Positions 23,959-32,656 of a stretch of 64,000 nt of DNA are shown here, piece by piece (the stretch's first letter is position 1; the number at the start of each line of letters is the position of its first letter). A model generated the notes under the pieces. The model searched no databases. It saw only the letters and a list, made by a program, of their open reading frames with translations, and was not told the DNA's origin. The DNA is from Thermoanaerobaculia bacterium. Lineage in GTDB: Bacteria; Acidobacteriota; Thermoanaerobaculia; Multivoradales; J023. The translations under genes and the position numbers were made by a program. Location of the stretch: NCBI GenBank assembly GCA_030431255.1, contig JAUIJL010000012.1, positions 186,001-250,000 on the forward strand, in the 5' to 3' direction.

Positions 23959-25128
23959 ATGATGACGATTCTCGATGTGTCCAACTCGGAGAAGCTCTCT
24001 CCCGCCCTCCGACAGACCTTAGAAGCCGCCTCCGCCGACACCTTGATCCACGCCCTGCTGAGGCCCGCTCCCAAAGCCAACCGATCGTCGCGGGCAGCCC
24101 TCAGCCCGGAGCCCATCGACGACGCGATCAAATCGGCGGAAGACGCCCTCGGCCGGGGCCCCCAGCTCCTCAAGGACCTCCGAGCCGACCTCGAGGCCCG
24201 TACCGCCTCTCTCACTCCTTGGCTCCCGGATTCGACCCTTCTTTGGCTCGCCGACGCCCTGGCCGTCCACCTTCCGGCCATGGAGCTGGCCAAGCTCAGT
24301 CATCGTTCGGACGTGCGATCGATCGACCTCCAGCCCACGGTCCGCCCAGCTCGGCGAGGTGACTTCGAAAGCAATCCGGCCAGGGACAATCCACCGTTTG
24401 GATTGCACTTAGAGCTGGGGTCCGCGGCGAAACCGAAAATCGGCCTGATCGACATGTCGACCTCCACGGGCTCCGATCGGACGGCTTTTGCGGAAGCCTC
24501 CTTCGACCCGCTCGGGCGACCTCGGCCCGTGCTCGAGAGCGCGGCTCCAGCCGGCCACGAGCAGCGTCTCGGGGAGACTTGGTACCGCGCGCTCCAGGAT
24601 TTGATTCCCGATGCCCACTGGCTGACAGCGGGCGTCTTCGACCCGGGAGGCGACGGCACGTTCGCCCAGATCATCGCGGGGCTTCAATGGACCCTCGAGC
24701 GAGACGCGGATGTGGTGATTCTCGATTTGGGTGCCGCCGCCTTGGATCCGATTTGGCACCTACCCATCCTCAACTGCACCCTGGCCGGCACCTGCGTCGT
24801 GGTCGCCGGCATGGAGCGCAAGGACCACGACCGCCCCATGTGGCCCGTGCACATCCCACTGGCAGGCTGCTACGACCGTGGTCCTTTGCGTACGGATCTC
24901 TGGGTTTCCGGGGCACCCCTGGGCCCGAGCCGGCTCCGGGGAGGTCTGGCGGCAGCCACCCGCGCCGCGGCCGCCGTCATCCTCCTGCAGACGGCGGCAC
25001 CCAAGCTGAAAAACAATCCCGCCGCTTTGGTCGGCCCGCTCTTCGCCGGGCCCCAACGGGGGCTGGCCCCCGGAGGCGAGTTGGAGCTCGATCCCGAGTC
25101 CATGCTCAAGGCCATCTCCGCGGCCTGA
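23959..25128 (+). CDS. degenerate subtilase-like protein (probable pseudo-protease)
   Basis: 389 residues without signal peptide. Residues 75-130 read like an I9-type prodomain (ALAVHLPAMELAKLSHRSDVRSIDLQP). The body keeps the subtilisin skeleton: IGLIDMSTSTG where subtilases have the Asp strand, GLQWTLERDADVVILDLGA where they have the helix after the His region, TCVVVAGMERKD where AGN is expected, and GPSRLRGGLAAATRAAAAVILLQ in place of GTSxAxPxVAG. The Asp may remain, but the His block and the GTS serine block are lost, so proteolysis is unlikely. A binding or regulatory role is possible. Alternative: an unrelated alpha/beta protein. Confidence 0.5.
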   Translation: MMTILDVSNSEKLSPALRQTLEAASADTLIHALLRPAPKANRSSRAALSPEPIDDAIKSAEDALGRGPQLLKDLRADLEARTASLTPWLPDSTLLWLADALAVHLPAMELAKLSHRSDVRSIDLQPTVRPARRGDFESNPARDNPPFGLHLELGSAAKPKIGLIDMSTSTGSDRTAFAEASFDPLGRPRPVLESAAPAGHEQRLGETWYRALQDLIPDAHWLTAGVFDPGGDGTFAQIIAGLQWTLERDADVVILDLGAAALDPIWHLPILNCTLAGTCVVVAGMERKDHDRPMWPVHIPLAGCYDRGPLRTDLWVSGAPLGPSRLRGGLAAATRAAAAVILLQTAAPKLKNNPAALVGPLFAGPQRGLAPGGELELDPESMLKAISAA

Positions 25129-25149
25129 GCCCGGCGCGGCAGCTCGGGA

Positions 25150-25584
25150 TCAGGCGGCTTCCGCCACCGGTGCGACCGCGGCCCGAGACTTCGACATGCC
25201 GCGCCATCCCCGCCACTGAAAGAAGGCGAAATCCGCCACCACCATGGCGATGATGCCCACCGTCCACTTGCCGGCCACGGTCAAGGGAGCTGCGCTCATC
25301 AACAACGCGGCGCTGCCGACCACCCACAGCACATCGAGGGCGATGATGCCGCCCACCACGTTGCGTGCCCATGTTTTGCTCAGGTCACGGGTCAACAAGA
25401 AAAAAATACCCACCGCAAAGACTTCGAGATTTAGACCCAACGCTTTGGCCTCCAAAATCGGAATGCCGACAAAGCTCGCGACTTGCTCCGCGGCCAGCCA
25501 ACACACGGAGCCCGTGAGCAACGAGAAGCCGGCATTTGCCGCCAATGCCCGGCGCAACAAGGTTTCGGATGATGATCTGCTCAT
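25150..25584 (-). CDS. four-helix integral membrane protein of unknown function
   Basis: 144 residues; the ATG at 25584 lies seven bases behind AAGGAG. Four membrane segments are seen (AGFSLLTGSVCWLAA; ALGLNLEVFAVGIFFLL; VGGIIALDVLWVVGSAALLM; WTVGIIAMVVADFAFFQW), with a basic C-terminal tail. No family is recognised. Upstream on the same strand are a sigma-54-type promoter (25641-25658) and two operator-like sites, which ties it to the NtrC-like regulator at 31145. Its 3' end is convergent with the subtilase-like gene, 21 bases apart. Confidence 0.65.
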   Translation of the reverse strand: MSRSSSETLLRRALAANAGFSLLTGSVCWLAAEQVASFVGIPILEAKALGLNLEVFAVGIFFLLTRDLSKTWARNVVGGIIALDVLWVVGSAALLMSAAPLTVAGKWTVGIIAMVVADFAFFQWRGWRGMSKSRAAVAPVAEAA

Positions 25585-25640
25585 GATTCTTCTCCTTAGG
25601 ATTCGTGGGTCGGCTTCCATACCGACCCGAAGGAGACCCG

Positions 25641-25658
25641 TGCGACGATCATGCCGGC
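25641..25658 (-). promoter_or_regulatory. sigma-54-type promoter of the membrane protein gene
   Basis: On the minus strand CCGGCATGATCGTCGCA keeps the invariant GG-N10-GC of -24/-12 promoters (consensus TGGCACGNNNNTTGCA). It lies about 60 bases upstream of the start at 25584 and just downstream of paired upstream sites. Confidence 0.55.
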
Positions 25659-25708
25659 CTGAAAACGGCAATTTATTGGGGTTTTCCCGGGTTTTGAGCA
25701 GCGGCGAT

Positions 25709-25745
25709 GTTGCGATCTCCCAACGTGACGTTGCAGAGCTGCAAC
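25709..25745. promoter_or_regulatory. two phased upstream activator-like sites
   Basis: GTTGCAGAGCTGCAAC (25730-25745) is a perfect palindrome with a 2-base centre. A weaker copy, GTTGCGATCTCCCAAC, starts 21 bases before it (25709), two helical turns away. The same perfect palindrome, differing only in the centre, stands at 30035 in front of the histidine kinase gene. Confidence 0.65.
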
Positions 25746-25765
25746 GGGGGACTCTGCGACGAAGA

Positions 25766-28700
25766 TTAAGGCACGACCACCTCACGGCTCAGGAAAGAAC
25801 CGAGATCCGACACGTCGTCCCACAAACCGATGGCCACCGTATGCTCGCCGGGAGCCAGCATGAGGTGCAATTTGTGGGCATAGGCCAAGGGCTGGGGCTG
25901 CGCGAGCCGTTCGGCCGGTATTTGGAAGGTGATCGGATATTCCTGCACGCCCGTGACCGCGCCGCTTTCGTGTCGGGTAACGACCAAGAGACGAGCATCG
26001 GCGCTGAGCCGATCGGGGTCTTGCTCCAGGGGCAGAAGGCCCAGGCGGCTCACCGGCACGGTGATGTCCATGGGCACTAGGGTCAACCCTTCGGAGGTCG
26101 CGGCTCCCAGCTCGCCGACCCCTAGGACTGCCGCGAGAGGGTTGTCCTGGGATTGAAAATAGAGCGCCGCCGACAATCGATGCTGGATCTGATCGGCCGC
26201 CCCTCGATCGACGTAACCCTGAGCATGACGCACCTCGAGGCCATCGACCCGGATGTCGAGGGTGTGCATGGCACCGTCTGCTGGATGGGGAGGTGTGAAC
26301 GCCAGGGTGTAGGCGGCGGAGGTGTCGTCGAGGGCTTGATCCAACAGCAGCTCCGGCTGCGATCCACCCACCTGGCACAAACCACCGCTCTCCGAAGCCA
26401 ACGAGCAAACAGCCCCTTTGACCAGCTCCTGGCGAACGCTCGGCAGGCGCCCTTGGGCTCCGGGACGGGTGGAGCTGATGTTGCCCCGGCTGACCACATC
26501 GAGTCGAGCTCGGTTTTTCGGAGTTAGGCTGTAGTACGTGACCCCGGCGCCGTGGACCTGCTCCAAAAGCGACTCAAAGTCTCGATGGGTGTGAAACATC
26601 TCTCCCTCGGCGCGCAGATTCGCCATTTCCAGCGGATTCAGCTGCAAGGTTTCGATCGCCTCGTCGTAGAGCTCGTGGGCCGGAGTCAGCTCCAAACCGT
26701 CACCGACGTAGAGCAGGACTTTCCTGCCTTCCACAGCCGCCAAACCCGTGGTCAGCCGACGCAACGCATCCATCGCCGCGCGATTCTCCGCCGTCTCGAC
26801 CTTGGCGACCGCGGACAATCTGGCCAAGAGTGCGTCCCTCTCCGCCAACGCCATCTGTAGCGAGACGGCATCCGGGGCGGCGAGAATCGCGTCCTCCACC
26901 TGCGGCATCTCGTTGGCCAATCGGGTGCGTTCGTCGCTTTGGGGCGAGCGCAACAGCTCCCCGCTCCGCAGCCGATCGAGCGTCTCCGAGAAAACGCCGG
27001 CGTCGGTGGTGAACGGCTGCTGGATCTTGAGCGATCCATCGTAGGTCACCAACATGGTCTCCTGGCTCAGCTGAGCCCCATCCACCAGGGCGCGCAACGC
27101 GTCGACCATCTCCCGTCGACCGGAAATCCCGAGACGCGCGGCATCGAAGAAAACCACCCATCGGGCGGCCTGATCCGCGGACGGCGGAGCCACTTCGAGC
27201 TCAGCCGGTCCATCTTTGGGCGTGCCCTGCTCCGCGGGCCGCTCAAGCTCGGGAGGTGTCACGAAATGCTGAAGCTCCACGGGCTCGCCGTCGACCAAGA
27301 TCTCAAAGTCCCCGGCGCTCAAATCCCGCACCCGAGAGCCGTCGGCATCGGTGACCACCGCCACCACGTTGACCAAACGCACGTCCACGGTCTCGGCGTA
27401 GGTCTCAGCATAAGTCGTAGCTTCGCCGTAGACGGTGTTCGCCTCGGCCGCCTCGGCGGTGATCTCCGGGCTCACCGGCTCGGTTTCCGCCGGGGCCTCA
27501 TCCTGTGCGCTCGCGACCATCGGCCCCTCGACGGCCTCGAAGCCGTCGGCCACCAAACCCGTTTCCAAATCCGTCGGCCCATCCGCTTTCGAGCTTGCCG
27601 AGCCCGATCCACCGATCGCAAATCGGGACTCCAACGCGGGATCGAGCTCGATCTCATGGCTCAGATGCCGTCCGCGGACCCACACCAACCACTGGGCATC
27701 GAGGGTGTTGCGCAGATCGAGCACCGCCCGCTGGAGCTTGCGGGAGGTGTTGATCTCCCACACGTCGCCCCAGGGATCCTCGGTAGACGTTACCTCGGGA
27801 GACCACACCTTGAGTGGCACCTGGAGACGCTCTAAATAACGACGCACCAGCGCCGGTGAAAGGGCGCTGTGGTCGTCGGTCCGGGGATCTTTGATCAACA
27901 CCACCGCCCGGGTCCGCCCGCCGGCGGAAGCCACTTGGCCCGCCACCGCTACCGCCTCGGCCACCCGACGGGGAGCGTCGTCTCGCAGGGCACCCTCAGC
28001 GGGATAGGGAAATGTCGCCACCACCCCTTGGGCCGTGGGCATGGCCACCGTACGGCGGGTCGCCCCCATGGAGGTGGGACCCGAGCCGAGGCGCGCGAAG
28101 TCGAAGCTGATGTGGAATTGATCCATGGCCGCGCCGTCCACACGCTCCGCCAGGGGCAGCATGACGCGCAGGCGATCGTCGTCGTTCAGGCCCGAGGTCA
28201 GCCGGTTGGACATGAAGCTACGGTTTCGGGTGTCCAAAGACTGTGAGCGCAATTTATTGAGCTGCCCCCAAAGCCACGGGGTCGCTTCCTGAACCACCAC
28301 GATGTCGGATCCGGCCCGCTCGACGGAAACGATTTCCAGGGGCCGGTCGCCTTTCAACAACCGCCCTCGCAGCTCATCGAGGCTGGGGGCGCCGCCGCGC
28401 TCTGCTCGGATCAAGAATCCCGTCAGCTCCGTATCGACTTCGTCGCCGATCTGCCCCCCTAACACCCGCTCCGTGCGTGCCCAGCTGCGGCCGAAGCGAA
28501 GCTCCGCTTGCAAAAAGTTGATTTGCCCAACGTCGTAATCGGGCAGCTCGAAGGATGTGGGATCCACGACCTCCAAGGGTCGACCGTTGAAACGAAGATG
28601 CCATGCGTCGGGTTTGAGGCCGTCCGCTGAATGCCACAACAACGCCGCCCTTCGCGGCTCGGCGTCCTCGGTGACCACCAGCTCCGCCCGGCTTCTGGGC

Positions 28701-28963
28701 TGAGGTAAGTTCAACGCCTGAACCGCCCTCGATAGCTCACGGCCCTGGGCGTCGTAGGCGATCAGCTCCAGTTGGTGAGGGGCCAGCTCTGGGCCGAAAT
28801 CACAGGCCAACGCCCAGGGCGGACCGCTCAACCGGCCGACGCTGCGGCCATCCAGCCGCAGCTCCACGGCGGCGACTTCCGCCGCGAGATCACCGCTGAC
28901 GGTCCATTCCACGGGCTGCACACCGAGGACCAATCCCAAAAACACGGAAATAAACGTCACCAT
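25766..28963 (-). CDS. large secreted VWFA-domain protein (acidobacterial type)
   Basis: 1065 residues; ATG at 28963, with GAGGA ten bases upstream (a TTG two codons earlier is possible). A short signal-like segment opens the protein (VTFISVFLGLVLGV). The N-terminal third contains beta-rich Ig-like sequence. At about 535-590 VAVVTDADGSRVRDLSAGDFEILVDGEPVELQHF is the family marker of VWFA-related acidobacterial proteins, followed by the VWA-like fold (WVVFFDAARLGISGRREMVDAL). The canonical MIDAS DxSxS is degenerate (DAARL), so metal binding may be altered. The last 250 residues are again beta-rich. A sigma-54-type promoter lies 110 bases upstream. Confidence 0.82.
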   Translation of the reverse strand: MVTFISVFLGLVLGVQPVEWTVSGDLAAEVAAVELRLDGRSVGRLSGPPWALACDFGPELAPHQLELIAYDAQGRELSRAVQALNLPQPRSRAELVVTEDAEPRRAALLWHSADGLKPDAWHLRFNGRPLEVVDPTSFELPDYDVGQINFLQAELRFGRSWARTERVLGGQIGDEVDTELTGFLIRAERGGAPSLDELRGRLLKGDRPLEIVSVERAGSDIVVVQEATPWLWGQLNKLRSQSLDTRNRSFMSNRLTSGLNDDDRLRVMLPLAERVDGAAMDQFHISFDFARLGSGPTSMGATRRTVAMPTAQGVVATFPYPAEGALRDDAPRRVAEAVAVAGQVASAGGRTRAVVLIKDPRTDDHSALSPALVRRYLERLQVPLKVWSPEVTSTEDPWGDVWEINTSRKLQRAVLDLRNTLDAQWLVWVRGRHLSHEIELDPALESRFAIGGSGSASSKADGPTDLETGLVADGFEAVEGPMVASAQDEAPAETEPVSPEITAEAAEANTVYGEATTYAETYAETVDVRLVNVVAVVTDADGSRVRDLSAGDFEILVDGEPVELQHFVTPPELERPAEQGTPKDGPAELEVAPPSADQAARWVVFFDAARLGISGRREMVDALRALVDGAQLSQETMLVTYDGSLKIQQPFTTDAGVFSETLDRLRSGELLRSPQSDERTRLANEMPQVEDAILAAPDAVSLQMALAERDALLARLSAVAKVETAENRAAMDALRRLTTGLAAVEGRKVLLYVGDGLELTPAHELYDEAIETLQLNPLEMANLRAEGEMFHTHRDFESLLEQVHGAGVTYYSLTPKNRARLDVVSRGNISSTRPGAQGRLPSVRQELVKGAVCSLASESGGLCQVGGSQPELLLDQALDDTSAAYTLAFTPPHPADGAMHTLDIRVDGLEVRHAQGYVDRGAADQIQHRLSAALYFQSQDNPLAAVLGVGELGAATSEGLTLVPMDITVPVSRLGLLPLEQDPDRLSADARLLVVTRHESGAVTGVQEYPITFQIPAERLAQPQPLAYAHKLHLMLAPGEHTVAIGLWDDVSDLGSFLSREVVVP

Positions 28964-29076
28964 CGTCAATGCTTCCTCGGTCTATAAACTCTGCGAGATG
29001 TTTCGGCGGGCCGACATCGGGCCGGTATGGGTCCACAGTCGGCAACGGACTGACCGGTAGACTTCTTGTAGAAACT

Positions 29077-29092
29077 TGCAAACGCCGAGCCA
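29077..29092 (-). promoter_or_regulatory. sigma-54 promoter of the VWFA gene
   Basis: TGGCTCGGCGTTTGCA on the minus strand differs from the -24/-12 consensus TGGCACG-N4-TTGCA at one defined position. It lies 114 bases upstream of the start at 28963. A good activator site is not seen close by. Confidence 0.7.
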
Positions 29093-29206
29093 TGTCGAAT
29101 CAGCTCGAGGAACGAGCCCCGTAGAGCCGATGGCGACTTTCAAGGAGCAGAGTCGCCCCCGGCAGACGACAACGCCGCCCATCGGAGGGGTCGGGCTACC
29201 GCGCCG

Positions 29207-29998
29207 TCATTGACACTCCACCTGCGCGCGGTTGACGGCATCGATCGGCAACCGACGCAAAGAGAAAGCGAGCCCCGCCAGATCGGATTCCCGCTTCAAG
29301 CAGGCATCGGTCGCTTCCAGCTCGCGAAAAGGGGTACCCGGAGCGTCCCGCAGGGTTAGGAACAGCCGGGTTGGATCGTCGGAATCGACGCACGGTGGCG
29401 ACAGCTCTTCCAACCTACGCACCAGGCTCCCGACCTGGGACGACAAGGCTTGGGCTTCAGTGGCGATCAGCTCGGAGCGGCATTGGGCGGCTTCGGGGCC
29501 CACGGCCACATAGTTGAAGGTCCAGTCCTCGCCACGGACCTCGATCTCTCGATAGGAGCGGGTCGGGTCGCTCTCCGGCAAACGAGCGCTCAAGGTCCAG
29601 AGCTCCGGCTCGGGCAGGGGTTGATCCAATCCCAGCTCCGCGTTGAGTTGCTGCCGACCCACCGCCGCCCGCCACGACAACAACCCCACCAACAGCACCG
29701 TCACCGTCATGGCGCCGAGGGCGGTCCAGCGCAAAGCCGAATTGGACCCTTTCCAGATCAACAACCCTGCTGAAACCAAGCTTAAGGCCACCCCCACCAG
29801 GCCATAGCCGAGGGCGATCGCCGGTCCTGCGAGCCCGCTGCCCTCCGGCACAAAAAATCGAGCACCGATGGCCGTGCCGGCGGCCAATCCCAGGAACGCG
29901 GCTGCCACCAGCAAGAGCACACTCCAAACGACCCGCCGCTCTTTCGCGCCCAGACCTTTCGCGCCCGACGCGGGGGGTTGAGAATTTTCTGAAGTCAT
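29207..29998 (-). CDS. membrane protein of unknown function, divergent from the two-component operon
   Basis: 263 residues from the ATG at 29998 (a TTG two codons upstream is possible). Three or four N-terminal membrane helices (VVWSVLLLVAAAFLGLAAGTA; LAGPAIALGYGLVGVALSL; LRWTALGAMTVTVLLVGLLSW) are followed by a periplasmic domain of about 150 residues with paired cysteines (CRSEL, SPPCVDSD, DACL, QVECQ). The topology suggests a sensor or partner protein. The perfect palindrome at 30035 stands between it and the kinase gene, so it probably belongs to the same regulon. Confidence 0.6.
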   Translation of the reverse strand: MTSENSQPPASGAKGLGAKERRVVWSVLLLVAAAFLGLAAGTAIGARFFVPEGSGLAGPAIALGYGLVGVALSLVSAGLLIWKGSNSALRWTALGAMTVTVLLVGLLSWRAAVGRQQLNAELGLDQPLPEPELWTLSARLPESDPTRSYREIEVRGEDWTFNYVAVGPEAAQCRSELIATEAQALSSQVGSLVRRLEELSPPCVDSDDPTRLFLTLRDAPGTPFRELEATDACLKRESDLAGLAFSLRRLPIDAVNRAQVECQ

Positions 29999-30034
29999 GC
30001 CCAATCATGTCAGATCCGCGAATCCGCGAACGCT

Positions 30035-30050
30035 GTTGCAGGTCTGCAAC
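30035..30050. promoter_or_regulatory. palindromic operator in front of the two-component operon
   Basis: GTTGCAGGTCTGCAAC is a perfect 7+2+7 palindrome. It shares both arms with the site at 25730 and lies between the divergent membrane protein and histidine kinase genes. Confidence 0.65.
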
Positions 30051-30128
30051 GGGCCGTTCTCGGAACCGCTAGACTTGTGGCTGCCGCCTTAGATCGGCCG
30101 CAAATTCGAACCCGAAAGGCCTTTGTCG

Positions 30129-31148
30129 ATGCCCAGCAACGAAGCTCCTCCAACAATATATTCCAGCGACCGTGGCTCCGGGACAGGGGCGCCGTCTCGT
30201 TGGTGGCGCCAAGAGCGATGGCGCTGGGCGTTCGGCTGTTTTCTGCTCGGTTTTGCCTACACCGCCCTAGCCATGTATTTCGGCTTCGAGCTGCGGATCG
30301 CCGGTCACGACGTCTCGATGGTCGCCGGCGGATTGCTCGAAATGTCCTTCGCGGTGCTGGGTTACCTGCTCGGCCTGACCACCGAGGCGCGACGCGGTGA
30401 GCGAGCCGCCGCCCGCGACAAGGAAGACCGCCTCCAACAGGTCGCCGATCTCCAAGCCCGTCTCGCCCACCGCGAAAAGTTGGCGTCCCTCGGCCAGCTG
30501 GCGGGGGCCGTTGCCCACGAGGTGCGCAATCCCCTGGGGATCATTCGCACCATGGTCCAAAACCTCAGAGAAGAGCTGCCGCAGGAAGCCCAAGAAGCGG
30601 AGCAGGCTTGTTTCGACATTCTCGAAGAAGTGGACCGGCTGGCGCGGGTCACCTCGCAATTGGTGGATTTCGCTCGCCCCCTGAAAATCCAACCCGCTGA
30701 GGTGACCATGACCGACCTCACGAGCCGAGTCCGCCTGCTGGCCGATACTTGGTTGGGTGACCGGCGCTTGTCGCTCTTGGTCGAAGGCCCGGATCGCGTA
30801 CGGCTGCGAGCGGACGCGGACCTGCTCTGCCAAGCGCTGCTCGGCTTGGTGACGAACGCGGCGGAAGCAAGCCCGGCGGACGGACGCATCGATCTGAGCT
30901 GGTCCCAGCTCCCGGACGGCGGCGTGGACATCCGGGTCAGCGACCAAGGAGACGGGGTGCCCGAGGAGCTGCGAGCTCAGATTTTCGAGCCCTTTTTCAC
31001 CACCCGGGCCGAGGGTCATGGGCTCGGGCTGGCCGTGGCTCGACAGATCGTCGCCGCCCACGGCGGCACCATCTCAGTGGAAGAATGCGAGCCCCACGGC
31101 GCCTGTTTCCGCATCCAGCTGCCGGCGCAATGGGCGGACGCGGCATGA
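30129..31148 (+). CDS. NtrB-like sensor histidine kinase
   Basis: 339 residues. Two membrane helices (about 33-52 and 62-84) with almost no periplasmic loop are followed by a coiled coil and the H-box AGAVAHEVRNPLG with His130. The ATPase domain shows the N-box (LVTNAAEASPADG), DQGDGVPEE and FFTTRAEGHGLGLAVAR. With so short a loop it probably senses a membrane event or partner protein rather than a soluble ligand. Its stop overlaps the regulator start (ATGA). The ATG at 30129 is preferred to the TTG two codons upstream. Confidence 0.92.
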   Translation: MPSNEAPPTIYSSDRGSGTGAPSRWWRQERWRWAFGCFLLGFAYTALAMYFGFELRIAGHDVSMVAGGLLEMSFAVLGYLLGLTTEARRGERAAARDKEDRLQQVADLQARLAHREKLASLGQLAGAVAHEVRNPLGIIRTMVQNLREELPQEAQEAEQACFDILEEVDRLARVTSQLVDFARPLKIQPAEVTMTDLTSRVRLLADTWLGDRRLSLLVEGPDRVRLRADADLLCQALLGLVTNAAEASPADGRIDLSWSQLPDGGVDIRVSDQGDGVPEELRAQIFEPFFTTRAEGHGLGLAVARQIVAAHGGTISVEECEPHGACFRIQLPAQWADAA

Positions 31149-32497
31149 GCAGCCTCCACGGTCGAATCCTGATCGTCGACGACGAGCCGAAGATGACCCA
31201 AGCCGTGGCCGCCGCCCTTCGCCGAAGCGGTTGCGAATGTCTCACGGCAAATGACGGCGAGCAGGCCCTGGAGATCTTCGAGCAACACGGTGCCGACGTA
31301 GTGATCACCGACCGTCGCATGCCGCGCATGGACGGCCTCGAGCTGATGGGCCGGTTGTTGCGAATCCGTGCCGACCTACCGGTGATCGTGGTCACCGCTT
31401 ACGGCGACGTCCGCTCCGCGGTGAACGCCATGCGTCAAGGCGCTTTCCACTACCTCACCAAACCCTTCGATCTCGACGAGCTTCGCAGCCTGGTGGCCCG
31501 TGCCCTCGAGCTGCAACAGCTCCAAACCGAGAATCGACGCCTGCGGCGGGAGCTGGCGGATCGCCAATCCGGAAACCTGGTGGCCCACAGCGCAACCATG
31601 GCTCGGGTCTTGGACTTGGTGGATCGTGCCGCCGACAGCCAAGCGACCCTTTTGATCCAAGGAGAAAGCGGCACGGGCAAAGAGATGATCGCTCGGCGCG
31701 CCCACTTCTCCAGCCCCCGAGCTCGAAAGCCCTTTGTCGCCGTCAATTGCAAGGCCTTTGCCGGTGGCGTGCTCGAAAGCGAGCTCTTCGGTCACGAAAA
31801 AGGCGCCTTCACCGGCGCCGATCAACGACGGGCGGGCTGTTTCGAGCGGGCCGACGGCGGCACCCTCTTCCTCGACGAAATCGGTGAGATCGACATCGGC
31901 TTTCAGGCCAAGCTGTTGCGGGTCTTGCAGGAAAGCGAGGTGCAGCGGGTGGGCGGCGACACCCCCATTGCGGTGGATGTGCGGATCATCGCCGCCACCA
32001 ACCGGGATCTGCGCCTGGGCATTCGAGACTCCACCTTCCGCGAGGATCTCTTCTATCGGCTGCACGTGATTCCCGTGACCCTACCGCCCCTGCGGGAGCG
32101 ACGGGAAGACATCGTGCCCTTGGCCGAGAGCTTCTTGCAACGCGCCTGTCGACTGGGCGGCCGTCGCTTAGCGCTTGGTGCCGAGGCCGAGCAGGCGCTG
32201 CTCGCCCACCCTTGGCCCGGCAACGTCCGTGAGCTGGAAAACGCCATCGAGCGGGGCGTGGTGCTCGCCCGTGGCGAGGTCCTCGGGCCAGAAGAGCTGC
32301 TGCTCGACGAGCGTCCTGTGGGCCCCCGTGCCGCCGAGCCCGGGACTCTTCAGGAGACCCTGGATCAAGCGGCCACCGAGCGCATCACCGCCGCCTTGGC
32401 GCAGCACACCGGCCGACGGGCCGAGGCCGCGGCGGAGCTGGGCATCGATCGCACGACCCTCTTCCGCTGGATGAAACGGCTTTCGATCAGCGACTAG
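31145..32497 (+). CDS. NtrC-family sigma-54-dependent response regulator
   Basis: 450 residues. Receiver domain 1-125 with phospho-acceptor Asp56 (VVITDRRMP), AAA+ domain with Walker A GESGTGKE (173-180) and the sigma-54 contact loop GAFTGA (220-225), then a Fis-type HTH at the C-terminus (RRAEAAAELGIDRTTLFRWMKRL). It should be phosphorylated by the kinase encoded just upstream and activate -24/-12 promoters; two such promoters lie within 6 kb on the other strand. The 16-bp palindromes nearby are candidate binding sites. Domain calls are firm; the regulon is inference. Confidence 0.94.
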   Translation: MSSLHGRILIVDDEPKMTQAVAAALRRSGCECLTANDGEQALEIFEQHGADVVITDRRMPRMDGLELMGRLLRIRADLPVIVVTAYGDVRSAVNAMRQGAFHYLTKPFDLDELRSLVARALELQQLQTENRRLRRELADRQSGNLVAHSATMARVLDLVDRAADSQATLLIQGESGTGKEMIARRAHFSSPRARKPFVAVNCKAFAGGVLESELFGHEKGAFTGADQRRAGCFERADGGTLFLDEIGEIDIGFQAKLLRVLQESEVQRVGGDTPIAVDVRIIAATNRDLRLGIRDSTFREDLFYRLHVIPVTLPPLRERREDIVPLAESFLQRACRLGGRRLALGAEAEQALLAHPWPGNVRELENAIERGVVLARGEVLGPEELLLDERPVGPRAAEPGTLQETLDQAATERITAALAQHTGRRAEAAAELGIDRTTLFRWMKRLSISD

Positions 32498-32656
32498 CTG
32501 AGCCGTTTTGCCCATGCTTCACGCCCAAATGGACGAGCAGGGCAGTCGATGCCTTGCGCTCGCCCACAGAATCAACTCTCGAGCTTGCTCGTCGGTTTTG
32601 GATCACGATTCCGCCGGCCGCGCCCGGAATCGATACGAGAGTCAAGGAAATCGCAT

